A DNA stretch of 64,000 bases from Lamellibrachia satsuma (Eukaryota > Annelida > Polychaeta > Sabellida > Siboglinidae), in NCBI GenBank assembly GCA_033239005.1, contig BSQZ01000040.1, positions 1,161,099 to 1,225,098 on the forward strand, in the 5' to 3' direction. Of this stretch, positions 53,401-59,277 are shown piece after piece; positions within the stretch are counted from its first letter, which is position 1, and every line of letters starts with the position of its first letter. The notes beneath the pieces are model-generated. The model was not told the DNA's origin. It saw only the letters and a list, made by a program, of their open reading frames with translations, and made no database searches. The translations under genes were made by a program, and so were the position numbers.

Positions 53401-56400
53401 ACTGCTTTGATTTTCTTCTCCAATTCCTCCTCACTCAAAAGTAACCTTAATACACAATATTTCCAAACAAGACACATTTTTTAACATATCAATACTGATG
53501 TCAAAGTTCTCTAGTGTACATCAATATTTATTGTAACCTGCCAATTGCAAAAATTACCACTTACCTGGTCTGATCTGTCCTGGTTGTGGTTGTCTGAAGC
53601 CCACCAGTGCAGGAGCTCCTGGGATGGGACCCCTTGGGGGTCTTTGGTGGGTAAGGGGGGCAGTTCCTGGGTAGCTGGGTGGAGGGCGTGGTTCGCCATC
53701 AGGGGAAAACGCTGGGAAGCCAGGACCTGTGACAGAAAGAGTTAGTGTCATGACAGTATTCTAAAAAAAAATCAATTACTATGTACCGTAATCGACCTAT
53801 TAAGCATACATGCCCTAATAGGCTTACACTCCCTTTTTTCATAATCAAGATCCTTAATTATTGTAATTTGACTAGTGTGGAACAACCAAGTAATGTCGCC
53901 ATCTGGTGTTCAACAGTTGGTATCACTTTACATTTGTTCTACGCTAATCACCGAGTGACACCACTTGTGCTAAATAGTTACCTTATTGTCTAGAGAAACA
54001 CATTTGGTGTACGCTTATAATAGAAAATTTTTTACATGGTCTAATTTTTTTCAAGCATACTGTACGCTTATTAGGTAAAATTCAGTAATTATAATTAAAG
54101 GTACATATTCTGATCATTTTCATTGTACACTCCAATTCTATCTTGATGTGTTTTAATGAACCATAATTTTTAAATATAATTTGACAATTATTTGTTTATG
54201 AATATCGACTTTGCCGTTCTGCAGTTGCAATCTAATAGGTGGACCCAAGTGGACGGGTGGACCATGTTACATCTCGAAGTAGCAGTGTAGCAACAATCAT
54301 AAAAAAACAAAGGAAGTATATTTCCATAGTGTAGGTAGGCACAACTGTGAGTAATAAATAACTAAAATAAGAACGACACAGTTCCCCTGGTTTGTCTATT
54401 AGGCTGTCTCAGTTCAATATGCAATATGTAATGGGGCCCGTATTCTCGAAAGACTTACGTATTTCTAACTCAAGTTTTCCATGAATATGGTGGCAAATTT
54501 AATATCATAATGCAAGCCTACCAGTCTTCGCTGAGATTCAACATGGATTATGTAATACTTCAGTAGGCCTACTCAGTATTTAGCACATTTTTACGCAGAT
54601 ATTCTGTGAGCAGGGTTGAAAAAAATCATGATTTTTATTTAAAAATCAGATTTTAAAAATTTTAATTGGATTTATTTGATTTTTTTTATTTATTAGATTT
54701 AAAAAAAATCTGGTATATAGATATTTATATAGATGTTTAAATTTGTAAACTCTTTCAAACATGTTCTATTCGAATCAATTTGGGTTCTTGTCTTAACAGA
54801 GGATACAATTTTTGCTTATATAAAGACATTAGACAATGTCCACAAGGCCTCACCTCCTGTAGTTGCATAATTTGTCTTGGAAAGGAAAGCATGCTGTGTG
54901 TCTGTGGCTGTAGCAGTGGTAATTATTGTTTGCCTATAGGATGGATTAGCACCTGTCCAGGGCTCTGTGTACTCTAAGGGTATCTAACCAGAATACAAAC
55001 TGGTACAGTATTAAACAAATGAGTCAACATACTGAATTGTTAACAACTAGCACAAGCTATAAGTGGACTTTAACTCAGGGCTTCTGTGTTGAAAAGATAC
55101 TTCCTGTGGAAGACAAGTTTGTGTGGCTTCATTGCATTCAAAAAGGGAATAGCTCAAACATACACAATGCCATAAAATATTTGACTATCAGGCTATCTGG
55201 TGTCAATTCAGCTACACAAGTGTGCGTACTTTGCGTTTTGTATTAAAAAACATACAAAACTTTGTTGATCTCGATGCTTGTAAACAATTATTTGTGTTAA
55301 ATTCATATAAATCAGTGATTAAAAAACCAGAAGTCCAAAAAAAATCATAAATAAATGATTTTTAAATTTTTTGTGTGATTTAAATCAATGATTTAAATCA
55401 AGTGATTTAAATCAAACAACCCTGTCTGTGAGTGAACCTCCGGGACAGTATTGCCGCTATATTTATGAAAAACTTGAGTTACGAATTCGTAATTTTTTTA
55501 GAATATGGGCCCAGACACCCACCACTGGAAGCAGCCCCACCTGTTGGCCACTGCTGCGGAGCCTGTTGTTCATGCAGGATCCTCTCCTGTTCCTCAATCT
55601 GTTTCTTCTTTGTCTGCCTCTGCTTCGTCTGCTTCGCAAGCAGCTCACGCAGCTGATGTCGCTGACTCTCCGTCTTTGCTCCGTCCATAACCGCAGCAGA
55701 GACCTCTGTCTGCGACTGTAGACACCAACAACGCTATTTAATTCTGAATACTTGCAGCTGCTAACGAGACATCAATACCTGTTATTATGACAGGTATCCA
55801 AAAATGTACCAAATTTAATTTAATCTACACATTTGTTTGTGCCGTTATACATCACGGACAACTTCGTAAACTCATCAGCAACTATGGACGTTAATATGTC
55901 GTTCCACAAATCAGACTATGACAATTAATACATAAAAAGTACAACTCCAAAGAAAAGATACAAGTTATGTAAACAAACAAATGCACGCACGCACGCACGC
56001 ACGAACTCATGCACGCACGCACTCATGTATACATACGGTGCTTGAAACCTGGGAACATGTGCAAACAGGAGTAGAATAAAAGAAAAATGACACAGCAAAA
56101 AACTTGTTGAGGTACAAAAGCATTAGAACCAGCGAACAAGAGAGTAGCATGCAAAAACAGCACATGTTGGTGACTGGGACATTGTTTTATACCCTCTACA
56201 AAGTTTGGCCTGAAAACCTTTAAAAGTTAGGGGCCATTTCAAAAAACATATTTTTTTAATACCAAACAAAACCAGTGTCATTTAACCTCATACTTCTTTG
56301 TAATGTGTATAAAACTGGATCAGATGAACTGTGGATACCAATGACAATATCCTCGTCCTTCAGGCCGTGACTGTCACATACCATTCATATTCAGCCATCA

Positions 56401-59237
56401 CAACACTAAACTGTCTGCATGCGCACCAAGTCAGCATCCTTATAAACTGTCACTGGAAAATAAACGTTTGTGGAAAAATACATCGAACACTCCATAACCC
56501 CCCCGTCATGTACAAGTGACAATGCTTAATTCTCACCTAAACGCATGTTTATTTATTGGTTTTGTTCTACCATTTCAGCTATGTGGTACAACGCCAATTC
56601 AAACTAATTAACTAATTATGAAAATGCTTCATAGGAATTTTTCCACGAAGCCAGTTTTATACAGAGCAGAAAATACTTTCATCATTGTCAAAAGAATTGT
56701 CATAATAGTTTGAGTTTGAAACTGAAGGAAATTCATGAACTGTTTCTGCTGAACAGCCAGAAAATAGAGACGACAGAACTATACAGCTTGAATAAGTCCT
56801 ACTAAAATAAAAGAACAAGGTTTTTTTGGCAAAATCTCCAAGATGTTTTCCAGGATGTTTGTAAACAATGGAATAAAGGGGTTTCTTCTTTCTACTGGAA
56901 GTGCAACAGAAGTAATGTCATGGTCGAGATTATTTAAACTTTTAAGATAACCACCATTAAGGTGATCAAATAATGTCATGTTGTTTAATCATTTAAAAAT
57001 ATTGTGAAATTTGATACAAAATAGGGGGTAAACAAGGCAAAATAAATAATTGCCCAAGTGTGACAGGGTGTCACATGGCATTTTCTCAGTGTAAACCCAA
57101 GTCTTGCTAAATCAACAGAAACAAATTATAGACGACATAACCCGGTCCAGCCTAAAACTCAAGACTTGGCTGTCTGACTAGTAAATAATTCCATGAATGA
57201 TGACTTTTCTCCTGAACAACCGTGAAGCTTTGTGCGTTTTGAGATAAATCATGTTTTTCGTTGCATGTTGTTAAGCGATAGATGGGAAACTCGTTATTTC
57301 ACCAGTTAATAGTATGGTATATAACATGATTTCCCACAAAGCAGTTTTTCTCCACCACTACCAACTTGAAGGCAGCATAAAATCATTCAATTTATGCGAT
57401 TCTGGCACAGAAATCTTTTTGCCGATAAACACTTAATTAGTATCATAACAAATAATTAGTTCCTCTTAAAGTTCAGGGTGAGTTGGAACAGAAAAAGAAC
57501 GCAACTCAGCTGCTTAAAACTCCATCCTCAACTGATGCAGCCTGTCGCAAATCTGGTTCACTGATGTTCAAATATGTAATGTGTAAATAGTTCATCCGCA
57601 GTCGAATTAATAAAAAATGCCTATTTATGTTCAAATCATCGAAAGAATCGACTTCAGTCGTTAGATCTGATAAGGGTCAAAATAGTGGATATCCGAAATG
57701 GTAAACACTGTCTGGGTCAATGCCAATTATGGATGTGACTTCCATCATCTCGTTAATCAGGACAAAGTTACGAAATTTCACCCGTGAGTTGTCAGCATTT
57801 CCATTTTTACTCGAATTTATGTTTGACCAAATATTAAGTAATTTCATTGTCTCTCTGATAATTTCACAAAAACTACACACAAAAGTTACACAAACGAGCT
57901 AGCATGTTGCAGTGGACACTAGGTACATTTGATTTTTTGCAAAATGAATTTGAAATAAGACCAGCTAAGAAACTGAATTGAGGAAGGACGTTTAACGAAG
58001 AATAAACAGTGGGTTAATCATAACGGGTTAAGTTCAACGCCCCACACCAAAACCCCATGACATGCCACATGCACTTACCATGGGTGCTGAGAAAAATGGA
58101 GACCACATCATTGCTTGGGCGGGTGTCACCCCTTGGGCAGGGGTCGGCCCCGCCCCAGGGGTCAACACCCCATGGTAGCCCGGTGCCCGGAGGTACATAG
58201 GATGCTGCTATAGATTAAAGACAAGCAGAGATTGTGGCAGGCGACGGGTTACACGCACACAACAACATTGACGAGTCAGTGTAAGCGTACAACACCAATG
58301 CATATGTTAACCCCTTCCTTCCCAGCGACCACTCTTTTATTGTACTTCCTCTTCATCTCAGAAGACAAAGTGGAACAACACTGATTTTAAAAAAAAAATT
58401 TGAAGACTGTTAATTGAGCCAAAATAAAATTTAAAATGTTTACTTTAATAATAGATAAACGTATATCTGTCAAAAACAAAAACCACACTAAAAATGTGTT
58501 GTTCAAAAATATTTTGAAGAAAAACAACCACTTTCATTGGACAAGTCAAAATGAACTGCAGAAATGTGCAGAGTTTTGCAATTCCAAAAAAATCGAAGAC
58601 ACATGTCCATGGGAGGGATTGGGTTAATGTGCTGCCAAAACACTACACTACTACTGCTACTACATTAAACATGTTAGTACACAAATGGTTAAACGTTAAT
58701 TGTCAGTGAACAACTATTAATGTTAAATCAAATTAATTGATGAAAACAGAGGCTATGTATGTCCTGATAACGAATGCGCTATATCAGCAATATCTGTCGG
58801 ATGAATTATATGTCAATTTAAATATAGGAACACATCATTGTCTCCCCAGAAATCAAATAGGAAGATATATACATAAACGAACGAAAGACAATCGTCATCT
58901 CTGCGTGGTGTTTTAAATAAACTGAGGACATGCCGCTATACACAAAATGTAGCCTCTGTTTTGTCTGTTCTTGAGCTACACCTAGCGTAGACTAGGTCCA
59001 GCAAGGAAAACAAAACCAAAACACAAACCATACGTTAACATGTACTGTTAAGCGAAAATTATGAGAGTTAATCGTATTAATGCGATGGCATTAAATCTAC
59101 AAATTGTTCGTTAATATCTACTTGTTGTTTGAGTAGAAAGCATGTGCTGGCACCACCCTGTTATGATCACAATCGCAACAGCGTTGTTTTGCTTCAATGC
59201 AACATATTTTGCTGAAACAAACTTCTTATTTGCGTTT

Positions 59238-59277
<40 letters not shown>

